Assembly (NCBI GenBank): GCA_021405325.1 | Contig: QWII01000025.1 | Location: 117,728 to 181,727, forward strand | Length of the DNA stretch: 64,000 nt | Reading direction: 5' to 3' | Source: Caldilinea sp. CFX5 | GTDB lineage: Bacteria > Chloroflexota > Anaerolineae > Caldilineales > Caldilineaceae | Shown here: piece after piece, positions 43,593 to 52,600 of the stretch | How positions within the stretch are numbered: position 1 is the stretch's first letter | How the letters are laid out: every line of letters begins with the position of its first letter | Position numbers and translations under genes: made by a program | Notes under the pieces: generated by a model | Told to the model about the DNA's origin: nothing | The model's input: only the letters and a program-made list of their open reading frames with translations | The model's database searches: none

Positions 43593-43845
43593 CGATCCTT
43601 GGCATCAACCACCGACTGTATTCACCTCAAAGGACGCGAGCGCAAGAGTTCGGACTGATTCCGGTCCAAACTCTTTTAGCACTTTGTAATACAATCAGTA
43701 GAGCTTTTTGTAACAGTTGGTTGCTGTTCGCCCACCCTGATTTATGATGGAATAGAAACGCCTCCGTAAGCAAAAAACTCTCAAATGAGACTTTTTAGCC
43801 ATTTTGAAAACGTTTTGTGAACGTTTCATCAACGGTTGGCTGCTA

Positions 43846-43854
43846 TGCTATAAG
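43846..43854 (+). promoter_or_regulatory. candidate extended -10 for the 25-codon ORF
   Basis: TGCTATAAG at 43846-43854 gives TG-N-TATAAG; a start near 43861 would leave a leader of about 36 nt before the small ORF. The -35 is weak (TTTCAT at 43824-43829, 19-nt spacer). Confidence 0.4.
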
Positions 43855-43896
43855 CACGGAAGCGTTTTGATACCTAAAAGCAAAGGAAGAAATCAC

Positions 43897-43974
43897 ATGG
43901 ACGCCTTAACCATTATCCTGCTGCTTATCGCCCTGGTGGCGCTCTCTACGCCGGCAACCGCGCGCGGCGCCTAA
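43897..43974 (+). CDS. 25-residue single-span membrane peptide
   Basis: ATG 43897 is 7 nt after AGGAAG and opens MDALTIILLLIALVALSTPA-TARGA, ending at TAA 43972-43974. It has an acidic N-end, one hydrophobic helix of about 15 residues and a basic C-end, like small membrane peptides or type I toxins. A long hairpin begins at its stop codon (43974-44024). No homologue is recognised; a good ribosome site, a possible promoter and a hairpin at the end support translation. Confidence 0.5.
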   Translation: MDALTIILLLIALVALSTPATARGA

Positions 43975-44024
43975 AGCACAGCTTGTCACAACCGCCGAAA
44001 GGTTGGCACAGGCAAGCTGTGCTT
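43974..44024. terminator. convergent hairpin between the small peptide and the LRR gene
   Basis: 12-bp arms AAGCACAGCTTG (43974-43985) and CAAGCTGTGCTT (44013-44024), with an inner AACC/GGTT stem. It overlaps the stop codons of both converging genes. Confidence 0.75.
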
Positions 44025-44997
44025 ATAGATAGACGACACACCCACGCGCTGCTAGTTGGTGTACCCACGCCGGTGGCGCCGCCAGACTGTTCCAGCGCAA
44101 ATCCAGCTTTTCCAGGCACGACAGTTGGCCCAGGGTAGCAGGGAGCAGCGTCAAGCGGTTGCCCCGGAGATCCAATACACGTAGGTTCGACAAGTGGCCC
44201 ACCGTTGGCGGCAGATCTGTTAAGCGATTGTTGCGCAGATCAAGTTCAGTCAGGTTGGCGAGGTTGCCAATCGTTGCCGGCAGCGTAGTCAACTGATTCT
44301 CCTGTAAACTGAGAATCTTGAGCGCCGTCAACCCGCCGATGGTTGCCGGCAGCGCCGTCAAGCGATTATGGCGTAGATGTAACTCCTGCAAACGCGTCAA
44401 ATCTCCCAGGGATGTAGGCAGCGTTGTGAATTGATTGTGATAGACCCGTAACTCGACCAGATTGGTCAACGCCCCAAGCCACGCCGGAAAGGCAGTCATG
44501 TCATTGTCGGTGAAATTGAGGTAGCACAGCTTCGCTAACTCCGCCATGGTCGCCGGCAACTCGGTCAAGCGATTGTTACTGAGATAGAGAAAGCGCAACT
44601 CGTGCAACTTCCCCATGGTCGCCGGCAAGGCGGTCAACGCATTATGCCCCAAATCTACCATTTGCAGATTGCACAACTGGCCAATGGCCGGGTCAATGGC
44701 GGTCAGGCGATTGGCGCTGACGTTGAGTGTCCGCAGTGCGGTCAATTGCCACACTTCCGCCGGTAGATCCGTTAATTGGTTGTCGTAGAGACTCAGCGTC
44801 GTCAACTGTGTTAGCGCGCCAATGGTTGATGGTAAGGCCGTCAATTGATTGCGATCTAGCAATAGATCAGTGCCGTTGCGTAAGGTCTCCACTGCCGGCA
44901 ACGCCTTTAACCCCTGGCCGCGTAGATCCACACCAGTGGTGGACGGTAATTGATGAAGACAGAGTAAGGCTGCGTCCCTGTTGATTGTCCCTTGCAT
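44023..44997 (-). CDS. leucine-rich repeat protein
   Basis: About 324 residues. ATG 44997 has GGAG six nt upstream and is preferred to the TTG (45015) and ATG (45009) before it. About eleven repeats of 23 residues with consensus LTxLPATIGxLxxLxxLxLxxNx, of the same class as bacterial/plant-type intracellular LRRs (e.g. LPATIGNLANLTELDLRNNR). No signal peptide or transmembrane helix, so it is probably a cytoplasmic protein-binding solenoid. The N-terminal 35 residues (INRDAALLCLHQLPSTTGVDL) cap the solenoid. Partner unknown. Confidence 0.9.
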   Translation of the reverse strand: MQGTINRDAALLCLHQLPSTTGVDLRGQGLKALPAVETLRNGTDLLLDRNQLTALPSTIGALTQLTTLSLYDNQLTDLPAEVWQLTALRTLNVSANRLTAIDPAIGQLCNLQMVDLGHNALTALPATMGKLHELRFLYLSNNRLTELPATMAELAKLCYLNFTDNDMTAFPAWLGALTNLVELRVYHNQFTTLPTSLGDLTRLQELHLRHNRLTALPATIGGLTALKILSLQENQLTTLPATIGNLANLTELDLRNNRLTDLPPTVGHLSNLRVLDLRGNRLTLLPATLGQLSCLEKLDLRWNSLAAPPAWVHQLAARGCVVYL

Positions 44998-45024
44998 GAT
45001 AAGCTCCATCGCCAAAAGTAAACT

Positions 45025-45039
45025 CGTCCCGTAGGGACG
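45025..45039. repeat. CGTCCCGTAGGGACG palindrome at a gene end
   Basis: Short palindrome 17 nt after the aminotransferase stop. The same GTCCCGTAGGGA core forms the outer arms of the element at 53859-54004. Confidence 0.65.
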
Positions 45040-45055
45040 CTAAGCTGCGTCTCTA

Positions 45056-46330
45056 TCACCGCACCAGATGATACGCCACTTTTTGCAGACCGATAATCAG
45101 ATCATCCAGATCCTCTTCTTCGTAAAAGGGGCCAATGCTGATGCTGACGCTGCGCGCCAGCAGATCCTCGCTGCGGGGACACATGCCCATTTTGTACTCG
45201 ATGGGCGCATCGAAATAAGTAGAGCAGCGGAAGGGACAGCCGTCGGTGATTGTCCACTGGTTGAGAATCTGCGGCGCGGCATAGACCGGCTGGCCGCCGT
45301 AAACTTTACCCGCCGGCACCCCTTCGGCGCGCAAAGCACGCGCCACCTGATCCGCCTGTTCTGCGGTAGGCAAATAGAAGAGCAAGCCCAAGCCATGTTG
45401 ATCCCGCTCCGGCGCGGCGGGGGAGAGTTCCAACCCGGCAATGTCAGCAGCGGCGTTACGCAAAATCTGGCGGTTGCGGGCGATGCGGTTGAGGATTTCG
45501 TCCAGTTTTTTCAACTGCACGCCGAGGATCGCCCCGGCAATTTCGCTCATGCGCAGATTCTCGCCGATGACCGGCTGGCCGCCGACGGTGTCACGGATGC
45601 CGGCGTGGGCAGTCCAGAATTGCCCGCCCTGGTCGCCATAGATGACGGCGCGGCGGAAGAGTTCATGATCATCGGTGACGACAATGCCCCCCTCGCCGCT
45701 GGTAATGTTCTTTTCCAGTTGGAAGCTGAAGCAGCCCACATCGCCCAGCGTGCCGACATGACGCCCTTTGTAGAAGCTGCCGCACGATTGAGCCGCGTCT
45801 TCAATCACCTTCAACCCATGCGCCCTGGCAAAGTCCAGCACCGGGTCCATATCAACAGCGACGCCGCCCAGGTGTACCGGCATGATCGCCTTGGTGCGCT
45901 TGCTGCGGCGGCGGGCCAGATCGGCGGGGTCGAGTTGCAAGGTGGCATCGACTTCGGCAAAGACCGGTCGCGCCCGCTGGGCTACAATGGCGCCAACGGA
46001 AGCGATAAAGGTCACGGCGGGAACAATCACTTCATCGCCCGGCCCGACCCCCAACGCGGCCAGCCCCAAGCGTAGCGCGGCTGTACCATTGGTCGCCGCC
46101 GCGGCATATTGGGAACCGACAAAGCGGGCGAAATCTTGCTCAAAGGCGGCCACTTTGGCAAGCAGATTCGGGCCGTAATAGCGAAAGAGCGACTGGCTGT
46201 CGAGGACTTCCATGACTGCCTGCTTTTCCTCTTCACCAATGGCGCTGGCGCCTTTATAACGGTTGAGTTCACGTTGGATGACGGGGCTTCCGCCATGCAG
46301 AGCTAATTGTTCTGTGATCGCAGAGACCAT
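45056..46330 (-). CDS. DegT/DnrJ/EryC1/StrS-family PLP aminotransferase
   Basis: 424 residues from ATG 46330, which has a strong GAGGAGGGG site six nt upstream. Fold-type I aminotransferase of the sugar/secondary-metabolite class: NGTAALRLGLAALGVGPGDEVIVPAVTF, VIEDAAQSCGSFYKGR, and the PLP-binding Lys207 in GCFSFQLEKNITSGEGG. These enzymes transaminate nucleotide-linked keto-sugars or scyllo-inosose-type cyclitols; no sugar biosynthesis genes are adjacent, so the substrate is open. C-terminal GPFYEEEDLDDLI matches the family end. Monocistronic, with terminators on either side. Confidence 0.93.
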   Translation of the reverse strand: MVSAITEQLALHGGSPVIQRELNRYKGASAIGEEEKQAVMEVLDSQSLFRYYGPNLLAKVAAFEQDFARFVGSQYAAAATNGTAALRLGLAALGVGPGDEVIVPAVTFIASVGAIVAQRARPVFAEVDATLQLDPADLARRRSKRTKAIMPVHLGGVAVDMDPVLDFARAHGLKVIEDAAQSCGSFYKGRHVGTLGDVGCFSFQLEKNITSGEGGIVVTDDHELFRRAVIYGDQGGQFWTAHAGIRDTVGGQPVIGENLRMSEIAGAILGVQLKKLDEILNRIARNRQILRNAAADIAGLELSPAAPERDQHGLGLLFYLPTAEQADQVARALRAEGVPAGKVYGGQPVYAAPQILNQWTITDGCPFRCSTYFDAPIEYKMGMCPRSEDLLARSVSISIGPFYEEEDLDDLIIGLQKVAYHLVR

Positions 46331-46379
46331 TGTATACCCCTCCTCTTTAGTATTGCACACGATGAATAGGCGCCCGTTG

Positions 46380-46430
46380 TGTGATCACAAAAAAGCCGGC
46401 TTATGAATAGCCGGCTTTTTTGTGATCACA
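46380..46430. terminator. strong rho-independent terminator
   Basis: Perfect 22-bp arms (46380-46401 and 46409-46430): TGTGATCACA outer half, A6/T6 tract and GCCGGC inner stem around a 7-nt loop. It serves the minus-strand lipoprotein gene ending at 46458. Confidence 0.9.
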
Positions 46431-46457
46431 GTATACTACACAGTACACTACGTTGAT

Positions 46458-47189
46458 TTACTCCCCTAGTGTAAAACTCTGCACTACATCACCCACTTGC
46501 ACTTCGTAGGTTCCGGTGGCCGGATCGGGTGTGCCGAGAGGGACGACTTCCTCAAACGGGGTGAGTACCTGGGCGCACATCTGGTCGGCGGGGCGGGTGG
46601 TTTGCAAGGTGATGACAAAGGTTTGGTCCTGTGCTTCGACTGTGGCGCCCGCAATGGTGGTGCAGGCATCGGCCAGTTGACCGCGCACCACCGCTTGCAC
46701 CTGCACGGGGTTTGATTCGAGAATACGCACCTCAATGCTCTCGACAAAAAAGGTCATTTCGCCACTTCCCATGTCACCACTACCGGGCGCAACCCCCATG
46801 TCACCCGCCGCCGTCGGTTGCCGGACCATACTGCCATCCTCGTTCGTATGATAGCGATACTCAGTACCATCCACCGCCAGCGTGATCAGATAGCCGGGGA
46901 TGATCACCTGGCCGCACATTTCCTCAGCCGTCGGCGCGCCGAGGCAGGCGTCCGGCCATTCCATCGCTTCCACACGCACCACCGTAATGGCCGCGGCATC
47001 CACCTGGCGTTCTTGCGCTAAATTCGCCCGCGCCGCCTGCACGGCCGGTGACTCGGCTGGTGGCGCAGCGCTCTGCCGAGAATCTTCTGCCGGCGGTTGA
47101 ATCACCGGGACGCAGGCCACCAGCAGCCAAAGCAGCCCCATCGCAACGATGGCGCCAATCCGGTGCGGATAGAATCGGTTTTGTTTCAT
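46458..47189 (-). CDS. modular lipoprotein, short form
   Basis: About 243 residues. The leader MKQNRFYPHRIGAIVAMGLL-WLLVAC gives a lipobox. Two modules are visible: an N-terminal one (VQAARANLAQERQVDAAAITVVRVEAMEWPDACLGAPTAEEMCGQVIIPGYLITLAVDGTEYRYHTNEDGS) and a C-terminal one (VESIEVRILESNPVQVQAVVRGQLADACTTI to TGTYEVQVGDVVQSFTLGE). Both modules recur in the 561-residue protein upstream. The EWPDACLG...CG..I.PGY.I.L.V.G..Y.YHT pattern occurs in secreted proteins of related bacteria; function unknown. Start may also be the ATG one codon earlier (47192). Confidence 0.85.
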   Translation of the reverse strand: MKQNRFYPHRIGAIVAMGLLWLLVACVPVIQPPAEDSRQSAAPPAESPAVQAARANLAQERQVDAAAITVVRVEAMEWPDACLGAPTAEEMCGQVIIPGYLITLAVDGTEYRYHTNEDGSMVRQPTAAGDMGVAPGSGDMGSGEMTFFVESIEVRILESNPVQVQAVVRGQLADACTTIAGATVEAQDQTFVITLQTTRPADQMCAQVLTPFEEVVPLGTPDPATGTYEVQVGDVVQSFTLGE

Positions 47190-47350
47190 CATTCCCTTCT
47201 TTCTTCCTAGACTTGTATCGATAGATGGCACTGGCTTGCAGAGGTGCGATCGTACCACACCCTCCTCATCCTGCGAAATTCATGCCCCAAAAACTTACGT
47301 GATTTTAAGTTTTCCATATCCGTAGTAAGCGGCGAAAAACAGTTTCCCGA

Positions 47351-47415
47351 TCCGCTCTGCACGAGTCCGTGACTCGCCCTGAGTTACTATAAGTCACGGA
47401 CTCGTGCAGAGCGGA
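47351..47415. repeat. gene-end hairpin with perfect 24-bp arms
   Basis: Arms 47351-47374 and 47392-47415 (TCCGCTCTGCACGAGTCCGT and on) around a 17-nt loop, 50 nt past the stop of the long lipoprotein gene. The rest of the 275-nt gap 47190-47464 shows nothing else. Confidence 0.82.
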
Positions 47416-47464
47416 AGTTATTTCGAGACGGTTGCTGCTCACACGCCGGTATTGCAGTCGCAAC

Positions 47465-49150
47465 TTATTCGCCCAGCGTAAAGCTTTCTACGACTTCGCC
47501 AACGCGCACTTCATAGCTGCCGGTGGCTGGTTCAGGTGAACCGAGACGGACGACTTGTTCAAAGGGGGTAAGCACCTGGATGCAACGTTGGGCGAGTTGA
47601 CGAGCGGTCGTCAAGCGGATGTTGAAGACGTTACCCTCAACCGCCACACTGGTATCTTGGATAAAGCTACAGGCGTCGGGCAGTTGACCGCGGATAACGG
47701 CTTCGATCTGCACCGGGTCGGACGCCAGGATGCGCACTTCAACGCTTTCAATCATCGCCTCGCCTGTGTCGGTGATCGGCGTTGTCACCGGCGGGTTGTC
47801 GGTAGCGTTGCCGCCGCTGTTATCGGTGACCGTGGTTGAGGGTTGCACAAAGCTGGGGTCATTGACCACAAAACAACTGCCGACGCTGCCGTCGGGGCAG
47901 ATGACGCGCCACCAACTTTGATCAGGCATCACCCCGGTCACCTGGGCCGATTGACCGGCAAAAACCTTACCGACAATGCCAAAGTTGGTACCCGGACCGC
48001 TGCGAATGTTGACATTGACGTTGGCTTGGATCAATTGCACCGCCGTCGAGATCACGGCGCTGGCGGCAGGGATTGGCAGCGGCTCCGGGTTGGTGACATC
48101 CGGGTTGGTGGCAGGCGTCGTGGTTGTCGCCTGGAAGATCAAAGCCAATGCCAGGTCGCTGATGGCCCGGTACGTGGCTTCGTCCGCGGCGGCGTTGCCG
48201 GCGCCGGAGAAGACAATGCGCGTGGTCATGGCGTCAGCGGTAGCGGGATCGCTTTGCTCGACTTCAAAGGGTTGTAACGTATCGACCCAGTCGTAGACCA
48301 CCTGCAATTGATTCGAGGAGAGGCGCAACCGCCCCAGATCCTGCGGCTCGTTCCCCTTGCATGAAGTGACATAGGCGTCGCCGCTGACATACACGGTGAC
48401 GTCGTCGCAAAAACCGGCAATCCCCCCCTCACGGCGCCAGGCAAAGACAAGCCCCCAGCTTGCCCCGGAACGGCCCCCTTGCGCTTCCAAGGCCACTAGC
48501 CGCGCCCACTCGGCGATCATGCGCTGCTCGGCGGCGCTGGCGATCTTGTCACCGTTGCCGACAAAATCCACTGTGCCGGCCACTGTCGCCGCCGTAAAGG
48601 ATTGGTATTCGTCGGCAAAAGCAAGCAGATCGGTCTGGCGAGTGTCAAAGCTGTAGGGCGCCCCCAGCAAGGGGCCAAAGCATGGCCCAAAAGCGACGCC
48701 ATCAGTCCCGGCCTCAAGGGTTTGGCAGCCACGCTCACTATCATCTGTCCAGGTGAGCACTCGTGTACCGATGGCCGGCGCCGGCGCTTCGACAAGACGG
48801 AACTCGCTGCCATCCGCATTGGTGTGATAACGGTATTCCTTGCCATCGACGGCGAGGGTGATCTGGTAGCCGGGCGTCTGCACCTGCGCGCAGGATTCGT
48901 TGGCGCGACCGGCGCCCAAACAAGCATCCGGCCATTCTTCTTTGACCGCGGCCACGACATCGACCGCCGTAGCATCCGCATGAAGTTGTTGGGTTAAGAC
49001 CTGGCGCACATTGGCTACCGCCATATTATCTTCCGGTGTCGATTGGGCATCCGCCGGGCGGATCACCGGCGTACACGCGGCTAACAGCACGAGTAGAATC
49101 AAGCAAAAAGCCGGATACCACCGGCGGAATTTCGATTGATGTTGCTTCAT
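47465..49150 (-). CDS. modular lipoprotein, long form with bacterial SH3 domain
   Basis: 561 residues; leader MKQHQSKFRRWYPAFCLILL-VLLAAC with lipobox. The N-terminal module (VRQVLTQQLHADATAVDVVAAVKEEWPDACLG to YRYHTNADGS) and the C-terminal module (VESVEVRILASDPVQIEAVIRGQLPDACSFI to VGEVVESFTLGE) match the short lipoprotein. Between them lie about 200 residues of unknown beta-rich sequence and an SH3b domain (VNVNIRSGPGTNFGIVGKVFAGQSAQVTGVMPDQSWWRVIC) that usually binds cell-wall or peptide ligands. Envelope-anchored, function unknown. The two genes look like duplicates differing by insertion or loss of the middle section. Confidence 0.88.
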   Translation of the reverse strand: MKQHQSKFRRWYPAFCLILLVLLAACTPVIRPADAQSTPEDNMAVANVRQVLTQQLHADATAVDVVAAVKEEWPDACLGAGRANESCAQVQTPGYQITLAVDGKEYRYHTNADGSEFRLVEAPAPAIGTRVLTWTDDSERGCQTLEAGTDGVAFGPCFGPLLGAPYSFDTRQTDLLAFADEYQSFTAATVAGTVDFVGNGDKIASAAEQRMIAEWARLVALEAQGGRSGASWGLVFAWRREGGIAGFCDDVTVYVSGDAYVTSCKGNEPQDLGRLRLSSNQLQVVYDWVDTLQPFEVEQSDPATADAMTTRIVFSGAGNAAADEATYRAISDLALALIFQATTTTPATNPDVTNPEPLPIPAASAVISTAVQLIQANVNVNIRSGPGTNFGIVGKVFAGQSAQVTGVMPDQSWWRVICPDGSVGSCFVVNDPSFVQPSTTVTDNSGGNATDNPPVTTPITDTGEAMIESVEVRILASDPVQIEAVIRGQLPDACSFIQDTSVAVEGNVFNIRLTTARQLAQRCIQVLTPFEQVVRLGSPEPATGSYEVRVGEVVESFTLGE

Positions 49151-49210
49151 TGTAAGTTCTTTCTATGCCAGTTATGTTGCACTGAATGATGGGCAAGCAG
49201 CAAGTGTATT

Positions 49211-49274
49211 GCCTCAATCACCTGCCTCAATCACCTGCCTCAATCACCTGCCTCAATCACCTGCCTCAATCACC
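49211..49274. repeat. 13-bp tandem repeat, five copies
   Basis: GCCTCAATCACCT repeated at 49211, 49224, 49237, 49250 and 49263 (last copy 12 nt), without variation. It sits in the divergent 458-nt gap 49151-49608 between the long lipoprotein and the metzincin-like gene. An IR (GTCCGTC/GACGGAC) follows at about 49418-49440. Confidence 0.92.
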
Positions 49275-49471
49275 ATCGTGCGATTAGACGGGTGGTTGTT
49301 CAGGAATGTTCCATGCAATTTTTGATAACTAGGGCGCTTCGTAACTATCCAGCGCAGCTTCGCCTCACCCTTCGGCAAGCTCGGTTAGCAAATGATTCAG
49401 GGTGATCCTGCCCCGTCCGTCTCCGGACGCCTGACGGACCAGGGCTGGACGAGCCTTTGTTATCGTTACGA

Positions 49472-49526
49472 GTCGTTGGTTGGTTCGTTGATTTCGACAA
49501 GCTCAATCAACGAACCAACCAACGAC
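49472..49526. repeat. hairpin with GTTGGTTC units and TTTCGACAAGCTCAA loop
   Basis: Perfect 20-bp arms (49472-49491, 49507-49526); the 15-nt loop TTTCGACAAGCTCAA is shared with other hairpins in the window. It lies 83 nt upstream of the metzincin-like gene, an exception to the gene-end placement. Confidence 0.85.
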
Positions 49527-49608
49527 AGCTTTCGGACGCTCTTCGGACGCCAAATTATTACAATAGAAAAAGGTTTTTATCAATCATCTTAATACAAGGA
49601 AGGATTCT

Positions 49609-52600
49609 ATGAAACGTTGGCAAAGATTTACGTGGCGTATGCTTCTCGCACTGGCCGCCCTCTGGACCCTGACCGGGGTTGCCTTCGCCGAGACCATCAT
49701 TACCGATGATGATGGCGTCAGTGAGTTTGAGTTGTACCAAAACGGCCTCTACTGGTGGAGCGCCGCCGGCCGCTGTAACGGTGAGTTCCTGCATGACGCC
49801 ACCATTCGCCTGCGCAACACCCTGAGCAGCAACAGCAACAAGAATCTGCTCAGAGATTGCAATGACTTACCCCGCCCGGTTGATAACGTGGTGCGCGATG
49901 ACAGCTATCTCTATTTCTTCCACAATGGGCAACTCAGTCGCAAGGCGCTCAACGCCACCGAGCAGGACGCCCCTCAGCCATTAGCGCAGGCGCCCGCCTT
50001 GCCGGCCAATGCCAATAGCGCCAATCTCGCCCTGGCCGAAGGCAAGCTCTATTGGTCGGTCTTCAACAGCCAGAGCAACAACTCGACGATCTTTCGGATG
50101 CCCGCCGATGGCAGCCAAGCGCCGACCATTGTCTCCACGGCGCAACGGCGCATCACCAAGCTGGCCTGGCGGCGCTATACCGACAGCAACAGCCAATCCC
50201 AGGAAGCGCTCGTCTGGCTCACCGACGATGCCCGCCTCTTCCGCTTTCGCATCGGCAGCGCCGGCGTCCCGCAAGAACTGACCAGCGGGGTGGCCGATTT
50301 CGCCATCCACACCCATATCGTCCTCTTTTCGTCAACCACGTCGATCTATGCCGCCATTGGCAGCGAGGCTGTTTCACCCAGCAGTACGGCCGGCAAAGTA
50401 TTACAGATCAATCTTGACAACGGCAATCAAAGCACGATCTACAATGCCACCGGCCACGATCAGGTCTTCGCCGTCACCACGGATAGCACCGCTGGGGTGA
50501 ATAGCCCGACCCGCAACATTTACATTGCCGTCGCCGGCGTCGGCTGTGGCGATGTCCTCTGTACGATTGGCAACACCGCCATCTACCGTCATGCCTTACC
50601 GGCCAATGTCAACAATTGGCAATTGATCGTCGCCAGCGGCGTCGGCAGCACCCTGCGCAGCGATAACCAGTGGCTCTACTATGTCACCGGCAGCGGCAAG
50701 CAGATCGACCGCATCAAGACCGACGCCCCGGCGCTGGAATTGGACATTAAAGCCGATGGTGTGGAGATTGTCCAGGTGGTGCAGAGCTTAAACCAGGATG
50801 TCAAGCTGGTGGCCAACAAACCGACCTTTGCGCGCGGCTATGCGCATTTGGCCAAGAACACCACCGGCAAGACCGACTGGCTGCCCCAGGCCACCTTGCG
50901 CGGCTTCCTCAATGGCACGGAATTACCCGGTTCGCCGCTGACCGCGCTCAACAGCGTCAATCTCGACACCACCAGTGACATCAATGTCCTGCGCAATAGC
51001 CTGACCCGCAGCTATCTCTTCCGCCTGCCCGATAGTTGGGTGAAAAATGCCGGTTCCTTGACCGTCGAATTCAAGGTCGATCCCATGGGCACCTTGCCGG
51101 AAACAGCCAGCACGGCGGACAACAAGATCGGCCTGAAAGCGGCGGCAACGATTGTCAAGAAAGAAGACACCTGTCTCGACTTTGTACGCATGCACACGGC
51201 GACCACCATTTCGGCCAACCCGACCGGCTTAACCGCCATTGTCGCCCGCGCCAAGACCCTCCTGCCGGTGCAGGAATTCCAGGTGCGCACTGCCAACACC
51301 CGCATCTCCAAACCGGTCTTCCATGTCGATATTGAGTGCTGGGGCCCCTTCTGCGTGCCGGTGCCCTATGTTACCGACGAACCGTTTACAATGGCCAATG
51401 ATAAAAGTTGGGCGATGGCGCTGCTCACCATCTGGGACACCTTTCACTCCGATTTTGGCTCTTGCAGCGATTCGCACTTGGTCGGTATGGTTCACCCCAG
51501 TGAAGGCGGCTTTAATGGGTTAGGGTTAACCACCTTCTCGAATGATCTCATGGTGCGTATGGAGCCGGGCGCCTTCCCCGACAACACGATGACCAATCCG
51601 GTGCTGGCGATCAACACGCCTTATGGCGGTCGCACCCTGGCCCATGAACTGGGTCACAACTATGGCCGCGAACATGTGGATCAAACAGCCTCTTCGCTCA
51701 ACTGTGGCGGCTCCACCCCAGCCGGCCCGGATAGCAATTACCCATATGACACCTGCACCATCGGCGCCGCCAACACCTATAATGGCTTTGACACCCAATC
51801 CCAAACCTTGGTGCTGCCCACCACGGCGGGCGATCTCATGAGCTATGCCACCACGCGCTGGACCTCCAAATACACCTGGGATGCCATCCTGGCTGAAGTT
51901 GAAGCATCGTCTGCGGGTGTACAGGCGTCCGCCGTGCAAGTGTCCAACGCCCCTATGCTCCTGGTCACCGGCCTGGTGACGCCGACCCAAGGAACCGGTC
52001 GCTTTGACACCTTCTATCTGCTGCCCGATGGCGCCGCACCCCAGACGGAACTCATCAAGCAACTGAGCGCCATCTTGCAAGCCGCCGCGGTCAGCGCCGA
52101 TCCCTATCTGATCCGCCAACTGGATGCCAATGGCGCGACGCTTGCCGATACGCAACTGGTTATCGATACGGCCCATGATGATGCCGGCCCAGCGGCGCCC
52201 TTTGCCCAATATGTCCCCTTCAACGCCCAGACGAAGCGAGTGCAATTGGTGCAGAGCAGCAAGGTGCTGGCTGAAAAGAGCGCCAGCGCCAACGCACCGA
52301 GCCTCACGCTGCAAGCGCCGGTGCTTGATCCGGTCAACCAGACGATGGCGCTGCAATGGCTGGCCTACGATAACGATAACACGCTCACCGGCGGTTTTAC
52401 TGATGTCATCTTCTTCACCGTGCAATATAGCCCGGACAATGGCGCCACCTGGTACACGCTGTTGGTGCAATACCCCTGGCTGGCGGCAACGGTGGAGACC
52501 GATCTGCTGCCCGGCGGCGCCCAGGCATTAATTCGCGTGCTGGCAAGTGATGGTTTTAACACCACCATTGCCACCTCGGCGCCCTTTGCCCTGGCCAAAC

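Noticed and set aside
51526..52470. 314-codon minus-strand frame inside the metzincin gene
   Set aside because: Fully within a gene with intact zinc motif; no recognisable domains.
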